From: Mycobacterium paraseoulense
GTDB taxonomy: Bacteria; Actinomycetota; Actinomycetes; Mycobacteriales; Mycobacteriaceae
NCBI RefSeq assembly: GCF_010731655.1
Contig: NZ_AP022619.1
Span: 4,340,001-4,404,000, forward strand
Reading direction: 5' to 3'
Length of the DNA stretch: 64,000 nt
A model generated the notes under the pieces. That model saw nothing but the letters and a program-made list of their open reading frames with translations, was not told the origin of the DNA and made no database searches. Shown one piece after another: positions 25,998 to 35,034 of this stretch; the first letter of the stretch is position 1; every line of letters begins with the position of its first letter. The translations under genes were made by a program, and so were the position numbers.

Positions 25998-27211
25998 GGC
26001 GCGTGACGAGCGCGGGACGCGCGAGGAGCAAGCCGAACCATCAAGCAGTGAGGCGCGCGCTTCGGTTGAGCCGCCGCGGGTCCTGGCAGGCGCTGGTCCT
26101 GCTGGTGGCCGCGCTGGTGTTGAGCTCGTGCGGCTGGCGCGGGATCTCCAATGTCGCGATCCCCGGTGGCCCGGGCAGCGGCTCGGGGGCGATGACGATC
26201 TACGTCCAGGTACCGGACACGTTGGCGATCAACGGCAACAGCAAGGTGATGGTGGCCGACGTGTACGTCGGGTCGATCAAGTCCATCCAGCTGAAGAACT
26301 GGGTCGCCACCTTGACGCTGGGTGTGGACAAGAACGTCAAGCTGCCCAAGAACGCGATCGCCAAGATCGGCCAGACCTCGCTGCTGGGTTCTCAGCACGT
26401 CGAGCTGGCCTCGCCGCCGAACCCGTCGCAGGAGCTGCTGAAGAACGGCGACACCATCCCGCTGAAGAATTCCTCGGCGTATCCGACCACCGAGCAGACG
26501 CTGGCCAGCCTGTCGCTGATCCTGCGCGGCGGCGGTATCCCCAACCTCGAGGTGCTGCAGAACGAGGTCTACAACATCTTCAACGGCCGGGGGGATCAGA
26601 TCCGGTCGTTCCTGGGCAAGCTGGACACCTTCACCAGCCAGCTCAATCAGCAGCGCGACGACATCACCCATGCGATCGACTCGACCAACAGGCTGCTGAC
26701 CTACGTGGGGGCGCGGGCCGACGTGCTCGACCGGGTGCTGACCGACATCCCGCCGCTGGTCAAGCATTTCGCCGACACCAAGAACCTGCTGATCAACGCC
26801 GTCGACGCGGTCGGACGGCTCAGCCAGGCGGCCGACCAGTACCTGTCGGAGGCGCGCGGGCCGCTGCACACCGACCTGCAGGCGCTGCAATGTCCGCTCA
26901 AGGAGCTGGGCCGCGCCTCGCCGTATCTGATCGGCGCGCTGAAGCTGATCCTGACGCAGCCGTTCGACATCGACACGGTGCCGAAGATCTTCCGCGGCGA
27001 CTACATCAACATCTCGCTGACGCTCGACGTGACCTACAGCTCCGTGGACAACGCGTTCCTCACCGGTACCGGGTTGTCGGGGGCGCTGCGCGCGCTCGAG
27101 CAGTCGTTCGGGCGTGATCCCGAGACGATGATTCCCGACGTCCGCTACACGCCGAACCCCAATGACGCGCCCGGTGGTCCGCTGGTGGAAAGGGGGGACA
27201 GGAATTGCTGA
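25994..27211 (+). CDS. mce1E: Mce-family lipoprotein Mce1E (LprK)
   Basis: A 405-residue Mce protein. Unlike the other subunits it has a lipobox, LVLSSC, with Cys46 as the predicted acylated residue after a basic N-terminus. The MlaD domain (about 66-140, LAINGNSKVMVADVYVGSI) and helical region follow. It is anchored in the membrane by lipid. The GTG at 25994 overlaps the mce1D stop; downstream starts (for example a GTG at VRRALRL) would leave a shorter signal peptide. Its TGA overlaps the mce1F start region. Confidence 0.95.
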   Translation: MRRVTSAGRARSKPNHQAVRRALRLSRRGSWQALVLLVAALVLSSCGWRGISNVAIPGGPGSGSGAMTIYVQVPDTLAINGNSKVMVADVYVGSIKSIQLKNWVATLTLGVDKNVKLPKNAIAKIGQTSLLGSQHVELASPPNPSQELLKNGDTIPLKNSSAYPTTEQTLASLSLILRGGGIPNLEVLQNEVYNIFNGRGDQIRSFLGKLDTFTSQLNQQRDDITHAIDSTNRLLTYVGARADVLDRVLTDIPPLVKHFADTKNLLINAVDAVGRLSQAADQYLSEARGPLHTDLQALQCPLKELGRASPYLIGALKLILTQPFDIDTVPKIFRGDYINISLTLDVTYSSVDNAFLTGTGLSGALRALEQSFGRDPETMIPDVRYTPNPNDAPGGPLVERGDRNC

Positions 27212-28755
27212 CTCCTTTCATCCGACGCCAGCTGGTCGCGTTCGGGATTTTGACGGTCATTTCGCTGCTCGTGCTCGGGGTGTATTACCTGCAGATCCCG
27301 AGCCTGGTCGGCATTGGCCGGTACACGCTGAAGGCGGAGCTGCCGGCGTCGGGTGGGTTGTATCCGACGGCGAACGTGACGTATCGCGGCGTCACCATCG
27401 GCAAGGTCACCGACGTCGAGCCGACCGAGCGGGGCGCCGAGGCGACGATGAGCATCGACAGCCGGTACAAGATCCCGACCGACGCGACGGCCAACGTGCA
27501 CTCGGTGTCGGCGGTCGGTGAGCAGTACCTGGACCTCGAGTCGACCGGGCACCCGGGCAAGTTCTTGTCGGACGGTCAGACGATCACCAAGGGCACGGTG
27601 CCCGCCGAGATCGGGCCGGCGCTGGACACGGCCAACCGCGGGCTCTCCGTGCTGCCCAAGGACAAGATCGCCCAATTGCTCGACGAGACGGCGCAATCCG
27701 TGGGCGGGCTGGGTCCCGCCCTGCAGCGCCTGGTGGATTCCACCCAGGCGATCGTCGGCGATTTCAAGACCAACATCACCGACGTCAACGACATCATCCA
27801 GAACTCGGGCGGGGTCCTGGACAGCCAGGTCCAGTCGGGTAATGCCATCGAACGCTGGGCGCGCAACCTCAACAGGTTGGGCGCGCAGTCCGCACGGGAG
27901 GACCAGCACGTGAAAAGCGTGCTGCGCCAAGCGGCGCCGACGGCCGACCAGGTCAACGACGTCTTCAACGACGTGCGGGACTCGCTGCCGCAGACGCTGG
28001 CGAACCTCGAGGTGGTGTTCGACCTGCTCAAGCGCTACCACACCGGCGTCGAGCAGGTCCTGGTGTTCCTGCCGCAGGGCGCGTCGATCGCCCAGACGGT
28101 GGCGGCGCCGTTCCCCAACATGGCCGCACTGGACCTGGCCTTGTCGATCAACCAGCCGCCACCGTGTCTGACCGGGTTCATCCCGGCGTCGGAGTGGCGG
28201 TCGCCGGCCGACACCAGCATTCAGCCGCTGCCGTCGGGCACCTACTGCAAGATCCCGATGGACACCCCGGCCAACAGCGTGCGCGGGTCGCGCAACATCC
28301 CGTGTACGGACATTGCGGGCAAGCGGGCGGCCACCCCGCGGGAATGCCGGGACCCCAAGCCTTACGTGCCGGCGGGCACCAACCCCTGGTACGGCGACCC
28401 CAACCAGATCCTGACCTGCCCCGCCCCGGCGGCGCGCTGTGACCAGCCGGTGAAACCGGGCCAGGTGATCCCGGCGCCGTCCATCGACACCGGCCTGAAC
28501 CCGGCCCCCTCGGACCGGGTCGCGGGGACGCCTCCCCCGACCAGCGATCCTTTGTCGCGGCCCGGGTCCGGTACCGTGCAGTGCAACGGCCAGCAGCCCA
28601 ACCCGTGTGTCTACACCCCCAACGGGTCGCCCGCGGCGATCTACAGTCCCCAAAGCGGTGAACTGGTTGGGCCAGACGGGGTTAAATACTCCGTCGAGAA
28701 CTCGGCCAGAACAGGAGACGACGGATGGAAGGAGATGCTGGCGCCAGCCGGCTGA
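27205..28755 (+). CDS. mce1F: Mce-family lipid-transfer protein Mce1F
   Basis: A 516-residue Mce protein with an N-terminal membrane helix (about 8-30), MlaD domain (about 38-110, LYPTANVTYRGVTIGKV), helical region and a C-terminal Cys-rich and Pro-rich tail. The TTG at 27205 follows a strong AGGGGGGA ribosome binding site. It overlaps the end of mce1E by seven bases and the following Mce-associated gene by 31 bases. Last of the six hexamer subunits. Confidence 0.95.
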   Translation: MLTPFIRRQLVAFGILTVISLLVLGVYYLQIPSLVGIGRYTLKAELPASGGLYPTANVTYRGVTIGKVTDVEPTERGAEATMSIDSRYKIPTDATANVHSVSAVGEQYLDLESTGHPGKFLSDGQTITKGTVPAEIGPALDTANRGLSVLPKDKIAQLLDETAQSVGGLGPALQRLVDSTQAIVGDFKTNITDVNDIIQNSGGVLDSQVQSGNAIERWARNLNRLGAQSAREDQHVKSVLRQAAPTADQVNDVFNDVRDSLPQTLANLEVVFDLLKRYHTGVEQVLVFLPQGASIAQTVAAPFPNMAALDLALSINQPPPCLTGFIPASEWRSPADTSIQPLPSGTYCKIPMDTPANSVRGSRNIPCTDIAGKRAATPRECRDPKPYVPAGTNPWYGDPNQILTCPAPAARCDQPVKPGQVIPAPSIDTGLNPAPSDRVAGTPPPTSDPLSRPGSGTVQCNGQQPNPCVYTPNGSPAAIYSPQSGELVGPDGVKYSVENSARTGDDGWKEMLAPAG

Positions 28756-29546
28756 ACCCCCCACCGATGCCGAAGTTTCGTCGTCTGCGCAGGCGGCGTC
28801 CGAAGAATGAGGATCCGGCGGCCGGCGCCGAACCGACCAATCCCGAGGCGACGGCCGAGGAGTCGGCCGAGCCCGAGAACGCGACCGAACCGACGGGCCC
28901 GGAGCTGACGGCCGAAGAGCCGTCGACGGCCGAAGTGCGCGCGGCGGAACCGGCGGAACCCGAGGACGCAGCCGAGCCGGCCGAGCCCCGGGAGTCAGCC
29001 GAGCCGGCGGAACCCGAGGCCGTGCCCGGCGAGGCCGCCGAGCGTCGTCCGTCGCGGTTGGGCCGCGGCTGGCTGGCCGGCATCGCGGCGGCGCTCGTAG
29101 TGTGCGCCGCGGCTGTCGGCGCCGGCGGTTACTTCGCCTTGCGCTATCACCACGAAAGCCAGGCGATCGCCCGCAACGACGCCGCGGCGCTCAAGGCGGC
29201 GGTCGACTGCGTTTCGGCGACCCAGGCGCCCGACACCAACGCGATGGCGGCGAGTGAGCAGAAGATCATCGACTGCGGCACGGACGCTTTCCGCTCGCAG
29301 GCCCTGCTCTACACCAGCATGCTCGTTCAGGCCTATCAGGCCGCCAACGTCCACGTCCAGGTGTCCGACATGCGGGCGGCGGTCGAACGCGACAACCCCG
29401 ACGGTTCCGTCGACGTGCTGGTGGCGGTCCGCGTGAAGGTGGCCAACGATCAGACGCAGAACGAGACCGGTTACCGCCTGCGGGTGAAAATGGCTATGGC
29501 CGAAGGGCAATACAAGATTGCCAAGCTCGACCAGGTGACGAAGTGA
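28725..29546 (+). CDS. Mce-associated membrane protein (Rv0175-like) with acidic repeat region
   Basis: A 273-residue protein. The first 110 residues are unusual: a basic start (KFRRLRRRRPK) followed by an acidic, repeated Glu-Pro/Ala region (about 28-107; units such as AEPAEPE). A membrane helix at about 116-138 and a C-terminal extracytoplasmic Mas-type domain follow. Mce-associated proteins accompany every mce operon and are thought to stabilise the transporter. The ATG at 28725 has GGAG eight bases upstream and overlaps mce1F by 31 bases. Confidence 0.9.
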   Translation: MEGDAGASRLNPPPMPKFRRLRRRRPKNEDPAAGAEPTNPEATAEESAEPENATEPTGPELTAEEPSTAEVRAAEPAEPEDAAEPAEPRESAEPAEPEAVPGEAAERRPSRLGRGWLAGIAAALVVCAAAVGAGGYFALRYHHESQAIARNDAAALKAAVDCVSATQAPDTNAMAASEQKIIDCGTDAFRSQALLYTSMLVQAYQAANVHVQVSDMRAAVERDNPDGSVDVLVAVRVKVANDQTQNETGYRLRVKMAMAEGQYKIAKLDQVTK

Positions 29547-30517
29547 CGGTGGTGGTCGAGAAGCCATCGGCCCTGGCCGTCGCGGAGTTCCCACGGAATG
29601 CTCTGGCGCCGTGGCATCTTCGCGCCGGCGCGCTCGCCGTTGACGTCCTGCCGGGCGCCGCGGTGGTGGCGACGATGGCACTGGCCTGTTTCACCGTTCC
29701 GTTCGGTGGTGTGTGGTGGTGGGTGAGTGTTTCGGTCGGTGGTGTGGCCATCCTGTTGATGTTGGTGAACCGGTCATTGCTCCCGACGGTCACCGGCTCG
29801 AGCCTGGGACGCGGCCTGTTCGGCATCGCGGTCGCTCGCCGCGACGGCGAAACCATCGGCCCGTGGGGGCTGCTGATACGGGACCTGGCGCACCTGCTCG
29901 ACACCATATCGGTGGTGGGATGGCTTTGGCCGCTGTGGGATTCGGGTCGCCGCACGTTCGCCGACATGCTGCTGCGCACCGAGGTGCGACGTCGGGAAAC
30001 GGCCGAACGGAGCTTCGACGCTGGGAAGTGGACGGCGGTAGTGGCGCTGGGCGCGGCGGGACTGTCCGTCGCCGGTGCCGCGATGAGCTACGGGGCGGTG
30101 TTCGCCCCGGATCGGGCCACCGACCGAACCCGCGCGGAGCTGGACACCCAGGGCCCCAAGATCGTCGCTCAGATGCTGACCTACAACCCCAAATCACTGC
30201 ACGACGATTTCGCGCGGGCCCTGTCGTTGGCGACCGACAAATACCGGGCGCAACTGGCCGCCCAGCAGGACACGGTGCAGAAGGGCAACCCCGTCATCAA
30301 CGAATACTGGGTGACCGACCACGCGATCCAGTCCGCGTCACCGGACCGGGCGACGATGCTCATGTTCATGCAGGGGCGGCGCGGCGCGGCGCCCGACGAA
30401 CGCTACATCTCCGCCACCGTTCGGGTGACTTTCGCCAAAGCCGGCGGCGGCCGTTGGCTGGTCGACGATCTCACCGTGCTCACCAAGCCCAAACCACCGC
30501 CCGGGGGCGGAAGATGA
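29543..30517 (+). CDS. RDD-domain Mce-associated membrane protein (Rv0176-like)
   Basis: A 324-residue protein with an N-terminal RDD domain (about 25-150; helices around VLPGAAVVATMALACF, WWVSVSVGGVAILLML and a later LLRTEVRRRE boundary), then a further helix at about 168-190 and an extracytoplasmic Mas-type domain (about 195-324). The GTG overlaps the previous TGA. The gene order matches mce1 of M. tuberculosis (Rv0176). Function is structural or accessory to Mce1; this is inference from context. Confidence 0.9.
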   Translation: MTVVVEKPSALAVAEFPRNALAPWHLRAGALAVDVLPGAAVVATMALACFTVPFGGVWWWVSVSVGGVAILLMLVNRSLLPTVTGSSLGRGLFGIAVARRDGETIGPWGLLIRDLAHLLDTISVVGWLWPLWDSGRRTFADMLLRTEVRRRETAERSFDAGKWTAVVALGAAGLSVAGAAMSYGAVFAPDRATDRTRAELDTQGPKIVAQMLTYNPKSLHDDFARALSLATDKYRAQLAAQQDTVQKGNPVINEYWVTDHAIQSASPDRATMLMFMQGRRGAAPDERYISATVRVTFAKAGGGRWLVDDLTVLTKPKPPPGGGR

Positions 30518-31068
30518 GCCCGCGCCGCAGGTTTGCACCGGGCGAGGAACCGCTGCTGGTCCCGCGGCCGGTGCCGCCGGGGCGGCCGTGGGGCCTACCG
30601 TGGGCCAGCGCCATCGCCGCGCTCTGCACGGCGGCCGCGATCACCGCGTGCAGCCTGATGCTCGTCGACCACGAATCCCGCGAGCTCGCCGCGTCGAAGA
30701 ATCGCGAGGTGCTCAGTTACGTGACCGGATTCATGACGCAATTCACCTCCATCGACCCGTTCCATGCCAATGACTACGTGACGCGGGTGCTCGCCCAGGC
30801 GACCGGCGACTTCGCCAAGGAGTACCGGGACAAGGCGAATGAGATCTTGCTGCAGGTGGCGCGCGCCGAGCCGGCCACCGGCACCGTCCTGGACGCGGGG
30901 GTGGAGCGATGGAACGACGATGGCAGCGCCACCGTCATCGTGGCCACCGCGGTCAGCACCAAATCTCCTGACGGTAAACAAGTTTGGCAAAACGCGAATC
31001 GGTGGACGGCGACCGCCACGCAGGAAGGAAAGCAGTGGAAGATCAGCAACCTGCAGCAGGTGATCTAG
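30514..31068 (+). CDS. Mce-associated membrane protein (Rv0177-like)
   Basis: A 184-residue protein with an N-terminal membrane helix (about 30-52) and a small extracytoplasmic Mas-type (NTF2-like) domain. The ATG at 30514 overlaps the Rv0176-like stop. An in-frame open region extends upstream to 29713 but lies within the previous gene in another frame. Same fold class as the neighbouring Mas proteins. No enzymatic motif is visible. Confidence 0.88.
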   Translation: MSPRRRFAPGEEPLLVPRPVPPGRPWGLPWASAIAALCTAAAITACSLMLVDHESRELAASKNREVLSYVTGFMTQFTSIDPFHANDYVTRVLAQATGDFAKEYRDKANEILLQVARAEPATGTVLDAGVERWNDDGSATVIVATAVSTKSPDGKQVWQNANRWTATATQEGKQWKISNLQQVI

Positions 31069-31742
31069 CCGCCGACGAGCTCGCGCCGGAGGGGGCGGCG
31101 GCCGACGAGGGCGCGGACTCGCCGGACACCGACGAAGGCGCCTCGGCCGCGGCGGAATCCACCTCCGACGAAAGCGAGGCCGATGCCGCCGGCGCGCAGC
31201 CCGCCGGACGCAAGAAACGCAAGTGGCTGGCAGGCAAGCGGCTGGCCATCACCGTCGTCGTCGCGGCCATGCTGTTCGTCGGTTCCGCGGCGTTCGCCGG
31301 CGCGACGGTGCAGCCGTATCTGGCCGATCGTGCGGCCGCGGCGACCAAACTCAAGGTCGCGCGGACCGCGGCCGACGCGATCACCACGCTGTGGACGTAC
31401 ACGCCCGAGAACATGGACACGCTCGCCGACCGCGCGTCGCGCTATCTCAGTGGAGACTTCGAGGCGCAGTACCGCAAGTTCGTCGACGCCATCGTGGCCC
31501 CCAACAAGCAGGCCAAGATCACCAATCACACCGACGTCACCGGCGCGGCGGTCGAATCGATCGACGACACCAACGCCGTCGTCATCGTGTACACCAACAC
31601 CACGTCCACCAGCCCGTTGACCAAGAACGTGCCGTCGCTGAAGTACCTGTCCTACCGGCTGTTCCTCAAGCGCGCGAAGGGCCGCTGGCTGGTGACCAGG
31701 ATGACGACCATCACGTCGCTGGACCTGACGCCGCACGTCTAG
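31035..31742 (+). CDS. Mce-associated membrane protein (Rv0178-like)
   Basis: A 235-residue protein: acidic Ala/Glu-rich cytoplasmic N-terminus (about 1-55), a basic patch (GRKKRKW), a membrane helix (about 69-92) and an extracytoplasmic Mas-type domain. I chose the GTG at 31035, which has GGAAGGA seven bases upstream and overlaps the previous gene by 34 bases; an ATG at 30984 is the alternative. Last gene of the mce1 operon. Confidence 0.88.
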   Translation: MEDQQPAAGDLAADELAPEGAAADEGADSPDTDEGASAAAESTSDESEADAAGAQPAGRKKRKWLAGKRLAITVVVAAMLFVGSAAFAGATVQPYLADRAAAATKLKVARTAADAITTLWTYTPENMDTLADRASRYLSGDFEAQYRKFVDAIVAPNKQAKITNHTDVTGAAVESIDDTNAVVIVYTNTTSTSPLTKNVPSLKYLSYRLFLKRAKGRWLVTRMTTITSLDLTPHV

Positions 31743-31760
31743 CGCGGTTCGCGACGACCC

Positions 31761-32435
31761 ATGGCCGTTACCTCACCGGTGTCGGAGCGCTCGACCGTCG
31801 CGGCACTGCTGTTGTTGACGTTCGCCACCGGCCTGGCCGACTCGATCAGTATCTTGGTGCTCGGCCATGTGTTCGTCGCGAACATGACGGGAAACGTTAT
31901 CTTTCTTGGCTTTTGGTTGGCTCCGAGGACGAGTATCGACCTGACCGCGGTCGTGGTGGCGCTGCCGACCTTCGTCTGCACGACGATTCTCAGTGGCCGC
32001 ATGGCGCGGCACTTCGCCGAGCGGACGCGGCGGTGGATCACCACCGTATTGGCAACGGAGATCGGCCTTTTGGTGGCGTTGGCGCTCCTGGCCGGCGCGG
32101 GGGTGCTGCACTATCACGACAACACCAAGCTGGTCATGATCGGCATGCTGGCGGTCACGTTCGGGCTGCAGCACTCCAGCGCCCGCCAGTTCGGCATTCA
32201 GGAACTGTCCACCACGGTACTGACGTCCACGATCGTCAGTCTCGGCCTGGACAGCCGCCTGGCCGGCGGCACGGGCGTCCGTCAGGCACTGCGTCTCGGT
32301 GTCGTGTCGACGATGTGCGCCGGCGCCTTCCTGGGTGCGACGATGTCACGATTCGTGGTCGCGCCGGTGTTCGCCGTCACGGCGGCGGTGGTGGTGGCCA
32401 GCCTGCTGATCTTCCGCTTCGGCCGGCCTAGTTGA
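31761..32435 (+). CDS. DUF1275 (YoaK-family) membrane protein
   Basis: A 224-residue membrane protein with about six hydrophobic helices. The family signature is visible at the start: FATGLADSISILVLGHVFVANMTGN (only its centre, ADSISILVLGHVF, is needed to place it). DUF1275 proteins have no fixed function, though some have been proposed to be small transporters. It starts 18 bases after the mce1 operon, so it may be co-transcribed with it. In M. tuberculosis Rv0178 is followed directly by lprO, so this gene is an insertion. It ends by overlapping lprO by eight bases, convergently. Confidence 0.78.
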   Translation: MAVTSPVSERSTVAALLLLTFATGLADSISILVLGHVFVANMTGNVIFLGFWLAPRTSIDLTAVVVALPTFVCTTILSGRMARHFAERTRRWITTVLATEIGLLVALALLAGAGVLHYHDNTKLVMIGMLAVTFGLQHSSARQFGIQELSTTVLTSTIVSLGLDSRLAGGTGVRQALRLGVVSTMCAGAFLGATMSRFVVAPVFAVTAAVVVASLLIFRFGRPS

Positions 32436-33510
32436 ACGCCAGCCAGCTGGGCAGCGCCCGTTCGTGCGAGTCGCAGAGCACCTGCCGGGTGTCGCACGAC
32501 CCCCGCGGCGAGCCCGCGCCGGCCCACATGCCGCCGGTGTCGCGGCGCAAGACGATGGCCGACGAGCCGCCCCCGTCGAGCAGGACGGCGTTGTCGCTGC
32601 CCAGGCCCCGGAAGAGGTCCTGCATATTGTCCGGTGTGTAGCTGCCGCCCTCGAAGACGTACATCTCGTCTTTCTGCCGCGAGTACGCCAAAGCCGTTCG
32701 GGCGGCGCTGGGTCCGCCGTCGTGCAGCTGTCCGGTCTGGCCGGGCGCCAGCAGCCCGATCCCCGATACCGCCACAAACCGCTCGTTCCTGTTCAGTAGG
32801 TCCTCGACCACCGGAGTAGCGGAGTCGTAGTCGTTCTTGGTCCGCGGCCACACCACATACGGCGCACCGCCGGACGGCAGGATCATCGTCGTCAGCGCGC
32901 TCCAGCTTTCACCGCCGCCCGACAGGCCCTGCTTGCCCGGGTAGGCGACGGTGCCGGTGACGGCCTGGTTGGCGCGGCCCTGGCCGTGGGTGTTGTCGAC
33001 GAAGGCGCCCAGCGGGGAGCTGCAGCCGGTCTGGCGCCACGAACCGGCCTTCTGCCCGCGGACGTCGAAGAAGTTGGCGTTGATCGCGATCGTCGGTTGG
33101 CCCATCCGCTGCCACGCCTGCAGCGGCGCATAGAGTTCCGACGCCTGCCAGAGCCCCTCGCCGGTGCGGGCACCGGGATTGTTCTCGCAGCGCGCCTGAT
33201 CGCCCCGGTGCGTGTCGACCAGCAGGTGGGGCGACAGGCGGCCCGCCGCGTTCTTGATGATCATCAGGTGGCCGCCGTTGTTCATCTCGTACCAGTTGCC
33301 GCCGGCGTTGAGCATAGGCGTGGGGTGACCGGGACCGAAGTTATAGACCAGGTAGGAACCCTTGGTGGTATTGATGGCGTTGGCCAGCAGATCGCGGCCG
33401 TCGGCGGCGTGCGCCACCGGCTGGCCCGTGCTGCTGGCGAGGGCGACACACGCAACCATGGCGGTGCAGCCGGCTACCAGCCGGCGCAAGCTGGCGCGTC
33501 GGGTCAGCAC
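32428..33510 (-). CDS. lprO: LprO-like secreted protein, phosphodiester glycosidase (NAGPA) domain
   Basis: A 360-residue exported protein. The N-terminus (VLTRRASLRRLVAGC) has an RR pair in a Tat-like context; Cys residues in VAGC and VACVALA could act as lipoboxes, and VAHA followed by AD is a possible signal peptidase I site. The mature part has the NAGPA-domain hallmarks INANFFD and LLDGGGSSAI. The GTG at 33510 was chosen because AAAGGG lies five bases upstream; the frame is open to 33546. Position matches Rv0179c. The substrate, possibly a phosphodiester-linked sugar, is unknown. Confidence 0.78.
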   Translation of the reverse strand: MLTRRASLRRLVAGCTAMVACVALASSTGQPVAHAADGRDLLANAINTTKGSYLVYNFGPGHPTPMLNAGGNWYEMNNGGHLMIIKNAAGRLSPHLLVDTHRGDQARCENNPGARTGEGLWQASELYAPLQAWQRMGQPTIAINANFFDVRGQKAGSWRQTGCSSPLGAFVDNTHGQGRANQAVTGTVAYPGKQGLSGGGESWSALTTMILPSGGAPYVVWPRTKNDYDSATPVVEDLLNRNERFVAVSGIGLLAPGQTGQLHDGGPSAARTALAYSRQKDEMYVFEGGSYTPDNMQDLFRGLGSDNAVLLDGGGSSAIVLRRDTGGMWAGAGSPRGSCDTRQVLCDSHERALPSWLAFN

Positions 33511-33616
33511 GATCGCCCTTTCCGCCCTGATCTGGATGCAACACAAACATCATCAGTCACATCCGTCACAGTGTCAATCTGGGTAACGGGTGGGTGACGC
33601 TCGGGTGGCGTTCGAA

Positions 33617-35008
33617 TTACGTTTGCTCGCTTGAGGTTTCGGCCTCAGTCTCGGTGACGCCCGTGCGCTCGTGCTTGCCGCTTTGGCGGGCCTGGTGCTG
33701 GGCCTGGTGTTCCATGGCGATCGCCATCTCGACCGCACCCGGGATCCGGTGGAACCCCCTGCGGTCGTAGAGGTGGGTGACGATCCCGCCCAGCAGCAGT
33801 CCGATGACGAGGCCGATCGACGTCATGAGCAGCGCCTGCGAAATGCCGGTGTCCGCGTGTCCCTTGAAGTACAGCAGCGACCGAGTGCCGAGGAAGACCT
33901 GGTGCATGGGCTCGAACTCGGCGAGCCAGCGGAAGAAGGGTGGCGTGGCCTCCAGCGGCACCGTGGCGCCGGCCGACGGCAACCCGAGGATCACGAAGAT
34001 CAGCATGCTGACCAGCAGGCCACCCGTGCCCAGCACCGACAGCAACGAACTGGACGTGATGCCCACCGCCGCGATCGCGAACACCCCGAAGGCCCAGAGC
34101 TGCCAGCCGAGGTCGATCGGCATGCCGAGACCGTGGGCGATCGCCAGATAGGCCGCCGAGGTGAGCAGCCCCAGCAGCACCATGATGGCCCACTTGAGCA
34201 GCAGGGTCTGGAAGCGCGAGATTCTCACCTGCTCGGCAAAGCGGTACACCGGGCCGAATTCGGCCGGTACGTAACCGAGCAACGCATCAACCAGGGTGCT
34301 GACCACGATGCTGCCGGTGAAGCCCGCGAGCAGCAGCAGGAGGGCGTAGTAGAAGGCCGACAGCCCGTTTCCGGTGCCGTTGGGCAGCGGGTTGTGCACG
34401 GTCGACTCGATCTCGATCGGCGTGGAGAGGCCCTCTTCGGCGGCCCCGGCGAGCGGGGCGCCGCCGGTCTGCGCCTTGACCTGGGCGAGAAGCCGTTCGC
34501 CCACTTCGCCATTGGCCACGCCCATCGCCATGTTCAGGGTCTGGCCGGCGATGCTGGCGCCGAGCGTGCCGGCCCGGGGGTTCGTCGAGATCGTGATCAC
34601 CGGCCGTTCGGCGGGGCCGGGCAGCACCGCGCTGGCGCCCAGGTCCCGCAGTTTCGACGAGAAGCTCGGCGGTATCAGCACCGAGCCGTACACCTGGCCG
34701 GTGTCCAGTTGATGCCTGGCCGCGTCGCGGCGGAGCACGCGGACGTCGAACTTGTTCTTGTCCAGGCCGTTGACCAAGCGGCCGGTCAGCTCCGCGCCGG
34801 CCGGCCCCGCGTCCTCGTTCACCACGGCGATCGGGAAGTGCCGCAGGTTGGTCATCGGGTTCAAGATGCCGCCGAGATAAAGCGCGCACAACGCCGACAT
34901 CAGGGCCAGCGTGATGACCAGCGGCGCGGCCCAAAACCGCACGGTGCGGACCGCTCTGATGTTCCGGTTGGGATTGGGCGCCGCGTGCTGCGGCCGCGAT
35001 TGAGACAT
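33617..35008 (-). CDS. YhgE/Pip-type (ABC-2-like) membrane protein (Rv0180c-like)
   Basis: A 463-residue protein with one N-terminal helix (about 27-50), a large extracytoplasmic domain containing FPIAVVNEDAGPAG (about 58-71) and at least five C-terminal helices (about 220-410). This plan is that of YhgE/Pip or DUF3533 proteins, often related to ABC-2 permeases. The charged Gln/His/Glu-rich tail is cytoplasmic. The ATG at 35008 has AGGAG upstream and lies 26 bases downstream of the pirin gene, so the two are probably in one operon with the IclR gene. Confidence 0.8.
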   Translation of the reverse strand: MSQSRPQHAAPNPNRNIRAVRTVRFWAAPLVITLALMSALCALYLGGILNPMTNLRHFPIAVVNEDAGPAGAELTGRLVNGLDKNKFDVRVLRRDAARHQLDTGQVYGSVLIPPSFSSKLRDLGASAVLPGPAERPVITISTNPRAGTLGASIAGQTLNMAMGVANGEVGERLLAQVKAQTGGAPLAGAAEEGLSTPIEIESTVHNPLPNGTGNGLSAFYYALLLLLAGFTGSIVVSTLVDALLGYVPAEFGPVYRFAEQVRISRFQTLLLKWAIMVLLGLLTSAAYLAIAHGLGMPIDLGWQLWAFGVFAIAAVGITSSSLLSVLGTGGLLVSMLIFVILGLPSAGATVPLEATPPFFRWLAEFEPMHQVFLGTRSLLYFKGHADTGISQALLMTSIGLVIGLLLGGIVTHLYDRRGFHRIPGAVEMAIAMEHQAQHQARQSGKHERTGVTETEAETSSEQT

Positions 35009-35034
35009 GCCGGCTCCTGTCTGTCACGCCCACT

